Assembly (NCBI RefSeq): GCF_024758505.1
Contig: NZ_CP077970.1
Coordinates: 2,914,001 to 2,978,000, forward strand
Direction of reading: 5' to 3'
From: Bradyrhizobium arachidis
Lineage (GTDB): Bacteria; Pseudomonadota; Alphaproteobacteria; Rhizobiales; Xanthobacteraceae
DNA length: 64,000 bases
Of the stretch, positions 16,498 through 25,613 are shown in pieces. A model generated the notes under the pieces. The model was not told where the DNA came from. It ran no database searches and saw only the letters and a program-made list of their open reading frames with translations. The position numbers and the translations under genes are program-made. The first letter of the stretch is position 1. The number at the start of each line of letters is the position of its first letter.

Positions 16498-16513
16498 GGC
16501 AATAATTGTTGCG
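16498..16513. promoter_or_regulatory. RpiR-type box 1 (GCAA-N6-TTGC)
   Basis: GGCAATAATTGTTGCG fits the pattern shared with boxes at 22680 and 24801: GCAA, six bases, TTGC. It lies 71 bp upstream of iolD and 84 bp upstream of the divergent dehydrogenase gene. An AT-rich stretch with a possible second half-site follows at 16520. Confidence 0.6.
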
Positions 16514-16583
16514 GAAAGATATTATTGTCAATATTCAATGCAGGTGGTTATGTTCCTCGCAAACCGTCGAAGGAGGAGATCAC

Positions 16584-18455
16584 ATGACCGGCCCGACAAT
16601 CCGACTCACCATGGCCCAGGCCGTGGTGCGGTGGCTGACTCAACAATTCACCGAAATCGATGGTGTTCGCGTGCCCCTGTTCGCCGGCGTCTTCGGCATT
16701 TTTGGTCATGGGAACGTGACCTGCCTGTCCGAGGCCCTGGAGGCGGTGCAGGACCAGCTGCCGACCTGGCGCGGACAGAACGAGCAGTCGATGGCATTGG
16801 CGGCTATCGGTTTCGCGAAGGCCAAGCTTCGGCGGCAAATCATGGTAGCGACGTCGTCCATTGGCCCCGGAGCCCTGAACATGGTGACGGCGGCGGGCAC
16901 AGCTCACGCAAACCGCTTGCCCGTCCTTCTCATCTCCGGCGATACGTTCACCAACCGGCTGCCGGATCCAGTTCTCCAGCAGGTCGAGCATTTTGGCGAC
17001 CCGACCGTCACTGTGAATGACGCTTTCAAGGCGGTCACGCGTTACTGGGATCGGATCACTCATCCCGCGCAGATCATTTCTTCGCTGCCGCAGGCAGTGG
17101 CCGCCATGCTCGATCCGGCTGATTGCGGCCCGGCCTTTCTTGCGCTGCCACAGGACACTCAGGAGGTAGCCTTCGACTACCCCGGGGTCTTCTTCGAATC
17201 TCGAACTTGGACCATCCCGCGTCTGCGTCCCGATCGTCAGAAACTCGCGGAAGCAGCCGCGCTGCTCAAAACCGCGAAGAAGCCGCTTCTCATCTCTGGC
17301 GGCGGCGTGCGGTACTCGCTGGCGGGAAATGTCGTCGCAGATTTTGCGGTCAAGCGTGGAATTCCTATTGTGGAGACGGTCGCCGGCAAGGGCGCGGTGA
17401 CCCACTATCACCCGGCCCATGCGGGGCCGATCGGAATTATCGGCTCAACCTCTGCGAATGCACTCGCAGCCGAAGCCGACGTTATCCTTGCGGTGGGTAC
17501 GCGCCTTCAGGATTTCACGACAGGGTCATGGACCGCCTTCAGCCCGGACGCGCGCTTCATCTCGATCAACGCGGCCAGGTTCGATGCTGTGAAGCATCGT
17601 GCGCTGGCCGTGGTGGGCGACGCGCGGGAGACGATTGAAGAACTCGATGCGTCGCTCGGCGCGTGGCGCGTCGACCCTGCCCACATGGCGCGTGCTCAGA
17701 TGCTCTTTAGGGAATGGGACGCGCTGCTCGAGTCACTGCAGGCCCCCAGCAACGCTCCGGTGCCGACCTACGCGCAGATAGTCCAGGCCGTGAATGCATC
17801 CGCCGGCGAGAGAGATACCTTGATTTCAGCCGCTGGCGGGCTGCCCGGCGAAGTGGCAAAGGGCTGGCGCGTCAAGGCGCCGAACACCTTTGACCTTGAG
17901 TTCGGCTTCTCTTGCATGGGCTACGAGGTCGCGGCCGGTTGGGGCCATGCGATGGCCAATTCCGGGCCCGGCGGACTCGGCGGCACGCCGATCGTGATGG
18001 TCGGCGACGGCACCTATTTGATGATGAACTCGGACATCTATTCGACAGTTCTGAGTGGTCACAAGATGATTGTTGTGGTCTGCGACAATGGCGGGTTCGC
18101 GGTGATCAACCGGTTGCAACAATTCAAAGGCGTGCCGGGATTCAATAATTTGTTGACCGATTGTCGAGTTCAGAATCGCGACAGTCCTCTTCACGTTGAT
18201 TTTGCCAAGCACGCCGAGTCCATGGGGGCGGCTGCACGACTTTGCGAGAGCCTTGCCGATTTTGTTGCCGCGCTCGAATGGGCCAAAGGCAACGACCGCA
18301 CCACCGTGCTTTCGATCGCCTCGGACGCTTTTTCGTGGGTTCCTGGCGATGCGGATTGGGACGTAGGCGTGCCCCAAGTATCGTCGCGCGAGACGGTTCG
18401 AAGCGCGCGCAAACAGCAAGACGCGATCCGCGCGAAGCAGCGCATCGGAGTGTGA
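16584..18455 (+). CDS. iolD: 3D-(3,5/4)-trihydroxycyclohexane-1,2-dione hydrolase
   Basis: A 623-residue thiamine-diphosphate enzyme that opens the ring of diketo-inositol in the inositol pathway. The N-terminal domain has the family glutamate in GQNEQSMALAAIGFAKA and the IolD signature region SSIGPGALNMVTAAGTAHANR; the C-terminal domain has the cofactor motif MVGDGTYLMMNSDIYSTV, a GDG-N30-type block. Length matches characterised IolD proteins. The ATG follows AGGAGGA. Six bases separate it from iolE. An RpiR-type box lies upstream. Confidence 0.92.
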   Translation: MTGPTIRLTMAQAVVRWLTQQFTEIDGVRVPLFAGVFGIFGHGNVTCLSEALEAVQDQLPTWRGQNEQSMALAAIGFAKAKLRRQIMVATSSIGPGALNMVTAAGTAHANRLPVLLISGDTFTNRLPDPVLQQVEHFGDPTVTVNDAFKAVTRYWDRITHPAQIISSLPQAVAAMLDPADCGPAFLALPQDTQEVAFDYPGVFFESRTWTIPRLRPDRQKLAEAAALLKTAKKPLLISGGGVRYSLAGNVVADFAVKRGIPIVETVAGKGAVTHYHPAHAGPIGIIGSTSANALAAEADVILAVGTRLQDFTTGSWTAFSPDARFISINAARFDAVKHRALAVVGDARETIEELDASLGAWRVDPAHMARAQMLFREWDALLESLQAPSNAPVPTYAQIVQAVNASAGERDTLISAAGGLPGEVAKGWRVKAPNTFDLEFGFSCMGYEVAAGWGHAMANSGPGGLGGTPIVMVGDGTYLMMNSDIYSTVLSGHKMIVVVCDNGGFAVINRLQQFKGVPGFNNLLTDCRVQNRDSPLHVDFAKHAESMGAAARLCESLADFVAALEWAKGNDRTTVLSIASDAFSWVPGDADWDVGVPQVSSRETVRSARKQQDAIRAKQRIGV

Positions 18456-18461
18456 GAAGTC

Positions 18462-19361
18462 ATGAAAGCGAAACTTGGAATTGCTCCCATTGCCTGGTGG
18501 AACGACGATCTCGCCGAGCTGTCCGATGACGTGAGCCTGGAAGAATGCTTACGGCAGGCGAGTGTCGCGGGTTTCACGGGAATGGAGACCGGACGGCGTT
18601 TCCCCATGAACATGAAGGAGCTCGGGCCGATACTCGCCCGGTTCGGCATCTCCGTGTGCGGCGGCTGGTTCTCTGGCCTTCTGCTCGACGGTGACATCGA
18701 ACGGGAAAAGGACCGCGTTCGCGCCCAGATGGATTTTTTCATTGCGGCGAAGGCGCCTTGCATCGTCTACGGCGAAACTGCGCGCTCGATCCAGGGCATT
18801 CGCTCCGCGCCGCTCGATACCAAACCCAGGCTTTCGGACGAGGAGATGAAGGGCTATGGACGCAAGATGACCGTTTTCGCCGAGTGGTGTGCCGAGCAGG
18901 GAATGCCGATCGCTTACCATCACCACATGGCTGCGGCGATCGAGACCGAAGCTGAACTCGACCTCCTCATGGCGAATTCTGGTGAGGCGTTAGCGCTGTT
19001 GTTCGATGCTGGCCACATGGCTTTTGCCGGCGGTAACGTCTTGCACGTCATCGACAAACATCATTCCCGCATCAGTCATGTGCATACCAAAGACGTCCGC
19101 AGCAGCGTCATCGACAAGCTCGACCGGAAACGGGAGAGCTTCCTCGACGCGGTGGTGAAAGGGGCGTTCACCGTGCCGGGCGACGGCTCGCTCGACTTTG
19201 CCACGATCATCGCCCGCCTTGCGTCTTACGGCTACGAGGGATGGTTCGTCGTCGAAGCTGAGCAGGATCCTAAGGTCAGTCCGCCGTTGGAAATGGCCAA
19301 GAAAGGCCACGCGGAACTGATGCGCTTGATGGCATCTTCCGGATACGAAGTCGTGCAATGA
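18462..19361 (+). CDS. iolE: myo-Inosose-2 dehydratase
   Basis: A 299-residue TIM-barrel dehydratase that converts 2-keto-myo-inositol to the diketone used by IolD. The N-terminus KLGIAPIAWWNDDL is diagnostic of IolE. Metal ligands are seen in IAYHHHMAAAIE near residue 148, LLFDAGHMAFAGG near residue 181 and SHVHTKDVR near residue 208. It lies between iolD and a dehydrogenase, in step order of the pathway. It is tightly spaced from iolD, so the two are co-transcribed. Confidence 0.92.
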   Translation: MKAKLGIAPIAWWNDDLAELSDDVSLEECLRQASVAGFTGMETGRRFPMNMKELGPILARFGISVCGGWFSGLLLDGDIEREKDRVRAQMDFFIAAKAPCIVYGETARSIQGIRSAPLDTKPRLSDEEMKGYGRKMTVFAEWCAEQGMPIAYHHHMAAAIETEAELDLLMANSGEALALLFDAGHMAFAGGNVLHVIDKHHSRISHVHTKDVRSSVIDKLDRKRESFLDAVVKGAFTVPGDGSLDFATIIARLASYGYEGWFVVEAEQDPKVSPPLEMAKKGHAELMRLMASSGYEVVQ

Positions 19362-19386
19362 GCCGTATCGATCGGGAGGGAGTGAA

Positions 19387-20361
19387 ATGAGCATCGGGAT
19401 CGGAGTCATCGGGACGGGTGTCATGGGCGCCGAGCATGCTCGGATACTCCGACACGAGACTCCCGGTGCTCATCTTGCCGGGATTTGTGACGCCGACGCG
19501 ACTCGGGCGCAGGCAGTTGCCTCTGGAGCAACCGTCTTTTCGGATCCTCAATCGTTGATCGCGTCGGATCAGATCGACGCAATCGTGATTGCATCGCCCG
19601 ACGCCACACATGCGGCGTTAACACTAGCCTGTATCGAGGCGGGGAAGCCTGTTCTCTGCGAAAAGCCTTTGGCGTCGTCAGCAGCGGATGCCTTGGACGT
19701 GGTGCAGGCGGAAGTCGCTTTGGGTCGCAGGCTCATCCAGGTCGGATACATGCGTCGGTTTGACCCCGGCTATCAGCAGATCAAGCGCGTCAAAGACGCC
19801 GGTGAATTGGGTGGCCCGGTGTTGTTGCACAACGTGCATCGAAATGTGCGCGCGCCGGAGTGGTTCAACGGTTCGATGGCCATCACGAATTCGTTCGTCC
19901 ACGAGATCGACATCAGCCGTTGGCTTTTGGGGTCGGAGATGGTTTCGGTGCACGTGGAGGCAGGCCCCGGCGGTGAACCCCTCATGATCACGATGAAGAC
20001 CGACAAGAACGAGATTGTTTCGACCGAGGTCTTCGTGAATGCCAGCTACGGCTATCACGTCTATGTCGAACTGGTCGGCCGGCAGGGCACGATCTCGCTG
20101 GCTCCTGCATCGCTGACGCTGGTGAACAGAGACAGAGCCGGCGGTCATTCGTATCCGGACAATTGGGTGCCGAGGTTCGAGGAGGCGTATCGCAGGCAGA
20201 TGGCTGATTGGGTCAGCGCTGTGAAGACCGGAGCGTCGGTTGGAGCGAGCGCATGGGACGGCTATGTCGCCTCGGCCATCGCAGAGCAAGTCGCTGGGGC
20301 TCTCGCCGGAAATGGTGTGACAACCCTGAAATATGGACCGCGCCCCTCGCTGTATGACTGA
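19387..20361 (+). CDS. iolG: Inositol 2-dehydrogenase-like Gfo/Idh/MocA protein
   Basis: A 324-residue NAD-dependent dehydrogenase. Rossmann motif GIGVIGTGVMGAEHA, EKP motif LCEKPLAS near residue 96, IQVGYMRRFDPGY near residue 120, and the catalytic block NSFVHEIDISRWLLG near residue 172 resemble IolG enzymes that oxidise myo-inositol to inosose. The ribosome site GGGAGGGAG is strong. It follows iolE in the operon. Another IolG-like gene lies at 22721, so one of the two may prefer a different inositol isomer. Confidence 0.75.
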   Translation: MSIGIGVIGTGVMGAEHARILRHETPGAHLAGICDADATRAQAVASGATVFSDPQSLIASDQIDAIVIASPDATHAALTLACIEAGKPVLCEKPLASSAADALDVVQAEVALGRRLIQVGYMRRFDPGYQQIKRVKDAGELGGPVLLHNVHRNVRAPEWFNGSMAITNSFVHEIDISRWLLGSEMVSVHVEAGPGGEPLMITMKTDKNEIVSTEVFVNASYGYHVYVELVGRQGTISLAPASLTLVNRDRAGGHSYPDNWVPRFEEAYRRQMADWVSAVKTGASVGASAWDGYVASAIAEQVAGALAGNGVTTLKYGPRPSLYD

Positions 20362-20438
20362 CAGATAGCAAGCGAACGAGGCTGGAAGGAATTCGACCAG
20401 CCGCTCACGCGATCCAAATGAGAATCCCGGGAGAGGAA

Positions 20439-21512
20439 ATGATGATCAAGTATGCAGTTGTCGGCGCAGGCTGGATTTCGCAACAGGCCTTCTTGCCGGG
20501 CGTTGGACAGTCCGCAAACTCGAAGGTCACCGCGATCGTGACCGGTGATCGAGACAAGGCCGCGCGGTTGGCGGAGTTCCATGGTGTTGGCCAGATCGTC
20601 GGTTATGACGGATACGATGCCCTTTTGAGAGGCTCCGACGTCGACGCGGTGTATATTGCTCTGCCCAACCACCTGCATGCGGACTACGCTGTTCGGGCGG
20701 CGCGCGCCGGCAAGCACGTCTTGGTCGAGAAGCCGCTGGCAACCAACGAGCAAGACGCGCTCGTCATGATCGCCGCTGCGCGTGAAGCCGGCGTGTTTCT
20801 GATGACCGCCTACCGGCTCCACAACGAACCCGGAACTGTTGCGGTCCTTGAACACATTCGCAATGACGCAATCGGCCGGCCGCTCTTCTTTCAATCGGTG
20901 TTCAGTTTCCAGGCGCCGCCAGAGAACCACAGACTGAAAGCTGCGAGTTGGGGCGGACCGCTCCAGGACGTAGGGGTTTACTGCGTCAATGCGGCTCGTC
21001 ACATCTTTGCTGAAGAGCCGATCGAGGCCATGGCGATGGCGCATCGACCGAACGACGATCCGCGTTTTCGTGAGGTGGAAGCGTCCGTTGCAGCTTTGCT
21101 GCGTTTCCCTTCGGGCGGTTTGGCGCAATTCGTCGCCAGCTTCGGGGCGGCCGCCGCCGACAATTATCGGGTCGTCGGGACGGCCGGCGAGCTCGAACTC
21201 GATCCCGGCTTCAGGTTCGAGGCTGCAACAAAACTACGTCTGCGCCGCGACGGCGAGGTCCGCGAAACGCAGTTTCCGCAAATCGACCATTTTGGCGCGC
21301 AGGTGGAATATTTTTCAGATTGCATCAAGACTGGAACGCCGCCCGAGGCTGATGGCGAGGAGGGGTTGGCCGACTTGCGCGCACTGGTCGCAATTGAAAC
21401 GGCGGCCTTGACCGGACAACCGCAAACCATCACATCCCGTCCACGTGCCCGCCATCCGACGCCCGATATGGTGCGAGTTACCCCGGTGACCGATCGACGA
21501 CTGGTTTTATGA
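20439..21512 (+). CDS. Gfo/Idh/MocA-family oxidoreductase
   Basis: A 357-residue dehydrogenase with Rossmann motif KYAVVGAGWISQQAF, YIALPNHLH, EKP motif LVEKPLATN near residue 94, and GPLQDVGVYCVNAARH near residue 176 with the catalytic Asp-Val-Gly-x-Tyr pattern typical of glucose-fructose oxidoreductase relatives. The start is one of two adjacent ATGs after GAGAGG. It is the last gene of the iolDE operon. Its substrate may be another inositol or a linked sugar; this cannot be read from sequence. Confidence 0.82.
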   Translation: MMIKYAVVGAGWISQQAFLPGVGQSANSKVTAIVTGDRDKAARLAEFHGVGQIVGYDGYDALLRGSDVDAVYIALPNHLHADYAVRAARAGKHVLVEKPLATNEQDALVMIAAAREAGVFLMTAYRLHNEPGTVAVLEHIRNDAIGRPLFFQSVFSFQAPPENHRLKAASWGGPLQDVGVYCVNAARHIFAEEPIEAMAMAHRPNDDPRFREVEASVAALLRFPSGGLAQFVASFGAAAADNYRVVGTAGELELDPGFRFEAATKLRLRRDGEVRETQFPQIDHFGAQVEYFSDCIKTGTPPEADGEEGLADLRALVAIETAALTGQPQTITSRPRARHPTPDMVRVTPVTDRRLVL

Positions 21513-21554
21513 GAGCGTGACGAGGTACCTTAGCGTAAGCCAGTTCGAGTCACT

Positions 21555-22427
21555 CTACTTACCGGTAACGGTTGGAATCCGCGGATTGACGTCGTTTTTC
21601 TGTAGTCTCGCTGCCAGCGCCACGGTCAAAGCCTGTGCAAGGCACATCGGAGCGGCGAGTGAACGCGAGAACGTGTATTCATGCTCTGGAACAGCGAATA
21701 GAACGCGGGCGCTCTTAGCCAGCGGCGACAGCGTGCTATCCGACATCGCAATGATGGGAACGCCATTGCGCCCGGCTTCCTCCACAACGTTGACGACCTC
21801 GTTTGCGTAGAATCGGAACGACACCGCAACGAGTACGTCCTTCTTGCGGATCGTACGCGCGATGTGCGTAGCAAGTCCGCCGCCCGCGTCGAGCAACACG
21901 CAACGTTTGCCCAGCATGGTCAATATGTAGCGAAGGAATTCAACTACGGGCGCTGAACGCAGTTGCCCGATCAGAAAAACCGAGTCGGCTCTCTCAAGGA
22001 GGTTCACCGCTTCCGAGAGAGCCTTTGGGGAAATCTCCGTGAGCATGTCCTGAAGGGAGGCAATGTCACGGACGACCAGGTCGCGCAGAAAGCCAACTTC
22101 GCTACGATCGGTACGAGCGCCCAACTCGATTTCCAGAGCTTTAATCCGCGCCTCGAAACCCGGGGCGGCGGTTGACAAGCGCCGTTGAAACAACGCCTGA
22201 AGCTCCTTGAAACCTTCGTAGCCAAGTGATTGGGCGAAGCGCACGAAGCTCGAGGCATGGATGCCGCAGCGGTCGGCGATGGAGTTCACCGACAGGACCG
22301 CGACATCATTCGGGTTCTGGGTCAGATAAACGGCTATCTTTTGATAGGACTTGCTCATGTCATCGTAGCGATCGTGGATGACACGGATCAATTCCTCATA
22401 GTCTTCCGGCGTCTTCACGTCCTGCAT
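21555..22427 (-). CDS. RpiR-family transcriptional regulator
   Basis: A 290-residue regulator. Residues 20 to 80 are the RpiR helix-turn-helix (QKIAVYLTQNPNDVAVLSVNSIADRCGIHASSFVRFAQSLG), and residues 120 to 260 the SIS sugar-isomerase-like sensor (SVFLIGQLRSAPVVEFLRYIL). RpiR proteins with this layout control inositol catabolism in rhizobia. It is divergent from the iolG-like gene at 22721, with a TTGCAA-N6-TTGCAA box between, which suggests autoregulation. The same box precedes iolD and the ribose-type importer, so it is the likely regulator of all three units. Confidence 0.9.
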   Translation of the reverse strand: MQDVKTPEDYEELIRVIHDRYDDMSKSYQKIAVYLTQNPNDVAVLSVNSIADRCGIHASSFVRFAQSLGYEGFKELQALFQRRLSTAAPGFEARIKALEIELGARTDRSEVGFLRDLVVRDIASLQDMLTEISPKALSEAVNLLERADSVFLIGQLRSAPVVEFLRYILTMLGKRCVLLDAGGGLATHIARTIRKKDVLVAVSFRFYANEVVNVVEEAGRNGVPIIAMSDSTLSPLAKSARVLFAVPEHEYTFSRSLAAPMCLAQALTVALAARLQKNDVNPRIPTVTGK

Positions 22428-22662
22428 CTAAGGTGCTCTCGTCATTGGTTTCATCGTGTGCGGATGCTGACAACTTCACTCTCGTTCGGAAGGTTGTCCT
22501 CTCTAAAAGTCAGCAGTGCCAAGGCGTCGGCATTGGTCGAGCATCCAGAAACACAGCCTGGCCGTTGACCGGACGGGCCAAGGACCCAAAGGGACTCGCG
22601 CGCCCTCGCATCACCATCCCTGGCGGCGGGGCACAATCATCGATAGTACCGGCGAACAATTA

Positions 22663-22697
22663 TTGACACTTTTGCATATTTGCAATAACTCTTGCAA
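22663..22697 (+). promoter_or_regulatory. RpiR-type box 2 with a TTGACA promoter element
   Basis: TTGCAA-TAACTC-TTGCAA at 22680-22697 is the best copy of the box; a third half, TTGCA, starts at 22672. TTGACA at 22663 is a possible -35 element with the -10 region falling inside the box, an arrangement suited to repression. It lies between the divergent RpiR gene and the inositol dehydrogenase gene. Confidence 0.65.
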
Positions 22698-22720
22698 GCA
22701 AATAGAACATTCGTCGGCGG

Positions 22721-23734
22721 GTGGAAACGGTGGCGATCAAATTCGCATTGCTCGGGTGCGGGCGTATTGGCGTATTGCACGCCCGGAATCTTGCCAAGGC
22801 GGACGGAGCGCGCCTGGAGACGGTATTCGATCCAAATACAGCTGCCGCTGAAGCGGTCGCAAGAGCGTATAGCTGCGGAGTATCCGCAAGCGTGGAAGAT
22901 GCGATCGGTAAGGCCGACGCGGTTCTCATTGCGACATCGACTGCCACCCATTCCGATCTAATCGAGCTCACGGCAAAGGCCGGCAAGGCGATTTTGTGTG
23001 AGAAGCCGATCGATCTCAGCCTCGATCGGGTGCGAGCATGCCGCAAGGCCATTGAAGGCTGCAACGTACCAATTCAGATTGGCTTCAATCGCCGCTTCGA
23101 CCCCGGGCACCGAGCTGCGCGCGACGCCTGTGCCGCCGGCAAGATCGGAAAACTTGAGCAGGTGGTTATCACGTCGCGTGATCCAGGAATGCCGCCGCGA
23201 GGTTACACTGCGGTCTCGGGCGGTATCTTTCGAGACATGACGATTCACGATTTTGACGTGGCGCGCTTCATGTTGAACGACGAGCCGACCGAGGTCTTCG
23301 CGACCGGCAGCGCGCTTGTCGATCCCTCTATTGGACCGGATTTCGGCGACTTCGACTCCATCATGGTGATCATGCGCACTGCTGACGGAAAGCTGTGCCA
23401 CATCAACAACTCTCGACGGGCTGCCTTTGGCTATGACCAGCGGATCGAGCTCCTTGGCAGCGATGGGATGGTCATCTCCAATAACAAGAAGGCGCACGAG
23501 CTGAAGTTTTACGGCTCGACCACGACTGAAGGGGCTGAGCCCTACCTCAACTTCTTTATCGAGCGTTATGCGGAGGCCTACGAAACCGAGATCGCGGCCT
23601 TCATTGCGGCCGTTCGCGACGCTGCGCCGACCCAGGCAACTTTCGACGACGGATACCGCGCGCTCATGCTCGCGGAGGCGGCGGTCGAGTCCGCCAGGAC
23701 CGGCAAGATGGTCGAAGTCCACGATATCGTGTGA
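22721..23734 (+). CDS. iolG: Inositol 2-dehydrogenase
   Basis: A 337-residue dehydrogenase with Rossmann motif KFALLGCGRIGVLHA, EKP motif LCEKPIDLS near residue 91, IQIGFNRRFDPGH near residue 116, and the block SGGIFRDMTIHDFDVARF near residue 165 that carries the catalytic Asp and His of bacterial inositol dehydrogenases. It matches the IdhA/IolG pattern better than the copy at 19387. It starts at GTG; a second in-frame GTG nine bases on is equally possible. An RpiR-type box lies just upstream, and an SDR gene follows. Confidence 0.85.
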   Translation: METVAIKFALLGCGRIGVLHARNLAKADGARLETVFDPNTAAAEAVARAYSCGVSASVEDAIGKADAVLIATSTATHSDLIELTAKAGKAILCEKPIDLSLDRVRACRKAIEGCNVPIQIGFNRRFDPGHRAARDACAAGKIGKLEQVVITSRDPGMPPRGYTAVSGGIFRDMTIHDFDVARFMLNDEPTEVFATGSALVDPSIGPDFGDFDSIMVIMRTADGKLCHINNSRRAAFGYDQRIELLGSDGMVISNNKKAHELKFYGSTTTEGAEPYLNFFIERYAEAYETEIAAFIAAVRDAAPTQATFDDGYRALMLAEAAVESARTGKMVEVHDIV

Positions 23735-23811
23735 CATTGAAGGTGCCTATGGCGTCGAGCAGCAGTAGCGACACGCCAAGCAGCGCTCGGACCGACTCTT
23801 GGAGAACCTAA

Positions 23812-24621
23812 ATGACTTCGATGCATGGAAAGATCGCGATTGTCACGGGCGGGACCCAGGGGCTCGGTGCCGCCATCGCCAAACTCTTCGCCGAGCGCGG
23901 CGCGAAGGGCATCGTCACGTGCGGTCGAGACGAGACGAAGGGGCGAGCAAAGGCCGATGCAATTGCCACAGCCACGGGCGCAGCAGTGGTATTTGTGCGC
24001 GCTGATCTGACGAAGACCGAGGATTGCGCCAGAGTCGTGGCTGAGGCGGACAGGGCCTTCGGGCGCGTCGACGCCTTGGTGAACGCCGCGGGTGACACGA
24101 GCCGCGGCACGATCATCGACACAAGCCCAGAATTGTTCGACAAGATCTTCGCCGTCAACACGCGTGCCCCGTTCTTTCTGATGCAGGACGCGATCAAGCT
24201 GATGCGCCGCGACAAGGTGCAGGGCACGATCGTCAACGTCTCTTCAATGTCGGCGATGGGTGGCCAGTCCTTCATTGCCGCCTATTGCGCATCGAAGGGC
24301 GCGCTCGACACGCTGACGCGAAATACTGCCCATGCGCTGCTGCGCAACCGCATCCGTGTGAACGGTCTCAACATTGGTTGGATGGCCTCGGAAGGCGAGC
24401 TCAACACGCAGCAGGTCTATCATGGCCGGTCCGCGAGTTGGCTCGAAGAAGCCGCCGCGCGGCAGCCCTTCGGGCGATTGCTCGATCCCATCGAGGTGGC
24501 GCGCGCCGTTGCGTTCCTGTCCTGCGATGAGTCTGGAATGATGACGGGGGCCACCATCAACTTCGATCAAAGCATCTGGGGCGCCTATGATACGTCACCG
24601 CACCCGGAAGCGCCGCTCTGA
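23812..24621 (+). CDS. Short-chain dehydrogenase/reductase
   Basis: A 269-residue classical SDR. Cofactor motif TGGTQGLGAAIA near residue 13, NAAG near residue 90, catalytic Ser in NVSSMSAMG and the YCASKG motif with Tyr and Lys near residue 160. The long variable loop (residues 190 to 225, EGELNTQQVYHGRSASWL) is typical of sugar-alcohol or inositol dehydrogenases in SDR form. It follows the inositol dehydrogenase by 77 bp and precedes the ribose-type importer, so a role in the same pathway is likely. The ribosome site is TTGGAGAA. Confidence 0.85.
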   Translation: MTSMHGKIAIVTGGTQGLGAAIAKLFAERGAKGIVTCGRDETKGRAKADAIATATGAAVVFVRADLTKTEDCARVVAEADRAFGRVDALVNAAGDTSRGTIIDTSPELFDKIFAVNTRAPFFLMQDAIKLMRRDKVQGTIVNVSSMSAMGGQSFIAAYCASKGALDTLTRNTAHALLRNRIRVNGLNIGWMASEGELNTQQVYHGRSASWLEEAAARQPFGRLLDPIEVARAVAFLSCDESGMMTGATINFDQSIWGAYDTSPHPEAPL

Positions 24622-24872
24622 GACGGTTCGAGGCCAAAGGCTTTTCTCTGTGACAAGCGAGCGACGGCATGGACGGCATCGCGCCAGGCAAGCTGGACGT
24701 GGTCTCCTATACTCCCGATCACGTTCTGGCCAAGCCGCGACGAGCGTCCATGCAAGAGCCCCCGCCAGTATGTGAAATAGGTGTTGCAGGATTATAGGTT
24801 ATGCAATATTAGTTGCAAAAAAGAAACGATGTGAAGCGGCCGGATAGAGCCGCCACCGCATGGAGGGAACGC
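24622..24872. other. Intergenic region with RpiR-type box 3
   Basis: No convincing gene. A 43-codon frame from 24669 (starting MDGIAPGKLDVVSYTPDH) has acceptable codon use but no ribosome site and no recognisable product; it may be a gene fragment. The distal part contains the regulatory box at 24801. Confidence 0.4.
24801..24818. promoter_or_regulatory. RpiR-type box 3 (ATGCAA-N6-TTGCAA)
   Basis: ATGCAATATTAGTTGCAA matches the other two boxes, with one mismatch in the outer base. It is 55 bp upstream of the ATPase gene of the ribose-type importer and puts that importer in the same regulon as iolD and iolG. Confidence 0.6.
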
Positions 24873-25613
24873 GTGGCTTTGCTTGATGTGCGAAGCATCT
24901 CGAAGAGCTTTGGTGCTATTCGGGCGCTGTCCGATGTCAGCTTTTCGGTTGATGCGGGGGAAGTGGTCGGGCTGATGGGCGACAACGGCGCCGGCAAGTC
25001 GACCATGGTGAAGCTGATTGCCGGAAACTTCCCGCCGACCGAGGGCGCTATCGTCGTCGATGGCAAGGCATGCCATTTCCACAGGCCGATCGAGGCCCGG
25101 GCGGAGGGCATCGAGGTTGTGTATCAGGAGCTCGCGCTCGCCGACAACCTCACCGCCGCGGAGAACGTCTTCCTCGGACGCGAAATCAAGAAGGGGTTCT
25201 GGCCGTTCCGCATTCTCGACAAGCAGTCGATGATCGGGCGTGCCGGCGAGCTCTTTGCCGAGCTCAAATCGGAGACGCGTCCCCGGGACCTCGTGAAGAA
25301 GATGTCGGGAGGACAGCGCCAGGCTGTTGCGATTGCCCGGGCCCGGCTGTCCAATGCCAAGCTCGTCCTGATGGACGAGCCGACCGCAGCGATTTCTGTG
25401 CGACAGGTCGCCGAGGTGCTCGAGCTCATCCGCCGGCTGAAGTCTCGTGGAGTATCGGTGATGCTGATCAGCCACCGCATGCCTGACGTCTTTACCGTCT
25501 GCGATCGTATCATTGTGCTCCGGCGTGGCTCAAAAGTGGCCGACAAGGAGACCGCGATGACCTCGCCGGAGCAGATCACCGGCCTGATTACGGGGGCGAT
25601 CCGTGAAGCCTAG
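24873..25613 (+). CDS. Ribose/inositol-type ABC transporter ATPase (single domain)
   Basis: A 246-residue ATPase with Walker A GDNGAGKST near residue 39, signature MSGGQRQAVAIARA near residue 143, Walker B LVLMDEPTAAIS and switch His LISHRMPD. It has one ATPase domain; most RbsA proteins have two fused (about 500 residues), so this is the short form seen in rhizobial FrcA-type systems. I start it at GTG after GGAGGG; an earlier in-frame TTG lies inside the regulatory box. Its end overlaps the permease gene by 11 bp. Confidence 0.88.
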   Translation: MALLDVRSISKSFGAIRALSDVSFSVDAGEVVGLMGDNGAGKSTMVKLIAGNFPPTEGAIVVDGKACHFHRPIEARAEGIEVVYQELALADNLTAAENVFLGREIKKGFWPFRILDKQSMIGRAGELFAELKSETRPRDLVKKMSGGQRQAVAIARARLSNAKLVLMDEPTAAISVRQVAEVLELIRRLKSRGVSVMLISHRMPDVFTVCDRIIVLRRGSKVADKETAMTSPEQITGLITGAIREA

